From: Bdellovibrio sp.
GTDB taxonomy: Bacteria; Bdellovibrionota; Bdellovibrionia; Bdellovibrionales; Bdellovibrionaceae
Length of the DNA: 15,866 nucleotides
Assembly: GCA_003176075.1 (NCBI GenBank)
Contig: PSRN01000257.1
Coordinates: 1 to 15,866, forward strand
Reading direction: 5' to 3'
The position numbers and the translations under genes are program-made. The notes under the pieces are model-generated. The model ran no database searches. It had not been told where the DNA came from and saw only the letters and a list, made by a program, of their open reading frames with translations. Below are positions 14,581 to 15,866 of the stretch, one piece after another (positions within the stretch are counted from its first letter, which is position 1; every line of letters begins with the position of its first letter).

Positions 14581-15551
14581 TCATCACCAGAGCTCCATTG
14601 CGCATAACTTTGGGGGGCGGTGGAACCGACCTCCCCTCCTATTATCGCCGTTTCGGCGGCGAGCTGGTTTCGGCTGGCATTGATAAGTACATTTATATCG
14701 CCCTCCACAGAATGTTTCAGCCGGGGTTCGTGATCAAGTACTCGAGCTTCGAACGCGTTGATCGGGCGGAAAGCATCAAGCATCCGATTTTTCGTGAGGC
14801 CCTGCAAGGCCGAAAGATCGAGCCGCAAGTTGAAATGGTGAGTTTCGCCGATATCCCCGACGGCACTGGCCTGGGCTCATCGGGGGCTTTCACTGTGGCC
14901 TTGCTCAAAGCTCTTTCCTGCTACCGCCGGGAAAACAAGCTGACGCGGGCCCTGGCTGAAGAAGCTTGCGATATCGAGATCAACCGGCTGCTGCAGCCGA
15001 TCGGGAAGCAAGATCAGTTCGCCTGCGCCTATGGTGGAATTACCCATTTCAAGTTCAACCCGGATGAATCGGTTGAAGTCTCACCCTTGAATATTTCCCA
15101 CGAATCCCTCGAGAGACTGGAAGATAATCTTTTGCTCTTCTTCACCGGTTTTTCCCGCAGCGCTTCGGAAGTCCTGTCTGACCAAAAAACAAAAACCGAA
15201 ACAAACGATGGCGGGATGATCGAAAATCTTCACTTCACGAAGAAGCTCGGTCAAGATTCAAAGACCGCGCTCGAGGAGGGCGACTTGCGAAAATTCGCCG
15301 AGTTCATGAACGTTCATTGGGAAAACAAAAAGCGCCGAACCAAAGGAATGTCCAACGGCGCGATTGACCGGGCCTATCAGGTCGCCAGGGATAATGGGGC
15401 CGTCGGCGGCAAGCTCATCGGCGCCGGCGCCGGCGGATTTTTGCTGGTTTACACCGAGGACCATGCCCGTCTTCGCAAGGCCATGCAGAAGGAACAACTG
15501 CAGGAAGTCCGTTTCAGATTTGATTTTGAGGGAGTTCGACTGATTTCGTAG
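14577..15551 (+). CDS. hddA: GHMP kinase, D-glycero-D-manno-heptose 7-phosphate kinase-like
   Basis: A 324-aa GHMP-superfamily kinase. Motif 1 is APLRITLGGGGTDLPSYY (N-terminal, with the Asp-containing GGTDLP hallmark of HddA/fucokinase-type sugar kinases). Motif 2 is G96-TGLGSSGAF (ATP phosphate loop), then PIGKQDQFACAYGG with the conserved KQDQ. Motif 3 is KLIGAGAGGFLLVY. HddA phosphorylates D-glycero-D-manno-heptose-7-phosphate at the anomeric carbon, giving the 1,7-bisphosphate of the GDP-heptose pathway. The isomerase, transaldolase and nucleotidyltransferase nearby support this. The frame is open from 14526, but ATG 14577 overlaps the previous stop as ATGA and begins at the conserved MIITRAPLRIT, so it is the start. 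The last codons and the stop lie in an 18-bp tandem duplication. Confidence 0.88.
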   Translation: MIITRAPLRITLGGGGTDLPSYYRRFGGELVSAGIDKYIYIALHRMFQPGFVIKYSSFERVDRAESIKHPIFREALQGRKIEPQVEMVSFADIPDGTGLGSSGAFTVALLKALSCYRRENKLTRALAEEACDIEINRLLQPIGKQDQFACAYGGITHFKFNPDESVEVSPLNISHESLERLEDNLLLFFTGFSRSASEVLSDQKTKTETNDGGMIENLHFTKKLGQDSKTALEEGDLRKFAEFMNVHWENKKRRTKGMSNGAIDRAYQVARDNGAVGGKLIGAGAGGFLLVYTEDHARLRKAMQKEQLQEVRFRFDFEGVRLIS

Positions 15552-15570
15552 ATTCGACTGATTTCGCAGA
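15535..15570 (+). repeat. 18-bp tandem duplication across the hddA-like stop codon
   Basis: TTCGACTGATTTCGTAGA (15535-15552) is followed at once by TTCGACTGATTTCGCAGA (15553-15570). The single difference is T/C in the codon that is the TAG stop in copy 1 and CAG in copy 2. The downstream SDR start (15585) is in the same reading frame as the kinase. Confidence 0.9.
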
Positions 15571-15584
15571 AAGGGTGGAATCCA

Positions 15585-15866
15585 ATGCCTGCGTCTGGGA
15601 AAAAAGAGATTCTGGTGACCGGGGCGGGACGAGGTCTCGGTCGGTCGATCGCTGTCAAACTGAGCGCTGATGGATTCCTGGTCCGCGGCTGCGCCCGCTC
15701 CGAAGGGGAGCTTCAGGAAACGCGCCGAATGAGTGGCGGCCGCGTGGAGATTTCCTGTGTCGACGTCACCTCGCGCGGACAATTGTCCGCATGGATCAAA
15801 AAGAACACCAATGAAAATTCCTGGGGACTCGTGACGGCGGCTGGAATTTACGGAGCCATCGGCAGG
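15585..15866 (+). CDS. Short-chain dehydrogenase/reductase, cut by window end
   Basis: The N-terminal 94 codons of a classical SDR. They begin MPASGKKEILVTGAGRGLGR, with the cofactor loop T12-GAGRGLG at 12-19. A CARSEGEL segment follows after the second strand, then SCVDVTSRGQL (acidic residue near the adenine) and LVTAAGIYGAIG, the counterpart of the NNAG motif. The window ends before the catalytic Ser-Tyr-Lys, so activity cannot be judged. ATG 15585 has AAGGG at 15571-15575. It lies 33 bp after the kinase stop and in the same frame. It probably belongs to the same operon as a ketoreductase step for the nucleotide sugar or another sugar precursor, but this is inference. Confidence 0.82.
   Translation, partial: MPASGKKEILVTGAGRGLGRSIAVKLSADGFLVRGCARSEGELQETRRMSGGRVEISCVDVTSRGQLSAWIKKNTNENSWGLVTAAGIYGAIGR

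Noticed and set aside
1..15866. Insertion sequences, tRNA genes or attachment sites
   Set aside because: No transposase-like frame, cloverleaf-like sequence or long flanking repeat was seen on either strand.

Overview
The window is a surface-polysaccharide biosynthesis region (O-antigen, capsule or exopolysaccharide type) from a bacterium that is probably Gram-negative. The evidence is a dense run of nucleotide-sugar enzymes, glycosyltransferases, an MBOAT/SGNH O-acylation pair and a GDP-heptose module. Base composition is moderate, with frequent GTG and TTG starts. I cannot assign a phylum; an uncultured deltaproteobacterial or Bdellovibrionota-like lineage would fit but is not shown by the sequence.

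Layout. The left edge carries the 3' part of a DUF4143-type ATPase, unrelated to sugars, which probably marks the cluster boundary. It converges on a minus-strand 259-aa protein of a polysaccharide-locus type. A divergent 158-bp gap with a 12-bp tandem repeat separates that gene from a tight plus-strand operon (2024-8602). The operon holds a GDP-mannose 4,6-dehydratase, a DegT-type PLP aminotransferase (perosamine-synthase-like), a GT2 glycosyltransferase, a GT10 (fucosyltransferase-fold) enzyme, an MBOAT O-acyltransferase and its SGNH-like partner. Neighbouring genes are at most 11 bp apart, and two junctions are ATGA overlaps.

A minus-strand 525-aa multi-pass membrane protein (GT-C-like, 8636-10213) converges on this operon. 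It lies divergent from a second plus-strand run (10372 to the window end). That run starts with a GtrB/DPM1-like polyprenyl-phosphate glycosyltransferase and continues with a sugar-1-phosphate nucleotidyltransferase, a small transaldolase, a GmhA-like SIS isomerase, an extended SDR epimerase/dehydratase, an HddA-like heptose-7-phosphate kinase and the start of a classical SDR cut by the window edge.

How they may work together. The second run looks like a GDP-D-glycero-D-manno-heptose factory that carries its own sedoheptulose-7-phosphate supply: transaldolase, then isomerase, kinase and nucleotidyltransferase. A GmhB-type phosphatase is not in the window. The first run makes a GDP-4-keto-6-deoxy sugar and aminates it. 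The GT2 and GT10 enzymes would assemble it, and the MBOAT/SGNH pair would O-acylate the product. The GtrB-like enzyme plus the divergent GT-C-like protein suggest a periplasmic side-branch transfer. No Wzx, Wzy or ABC export genes lie in the window, so the locus very likely continues.

Below gene scale there is a 28-bp perfect palindrome at the end of the nucleotidyltransferase gene. Four short tandem duplications (12, 12, 14 and 18 bp units) lie at gene ends or leaders. One spans the stop codon of the heptose kinase, which is in frame with the next gene.
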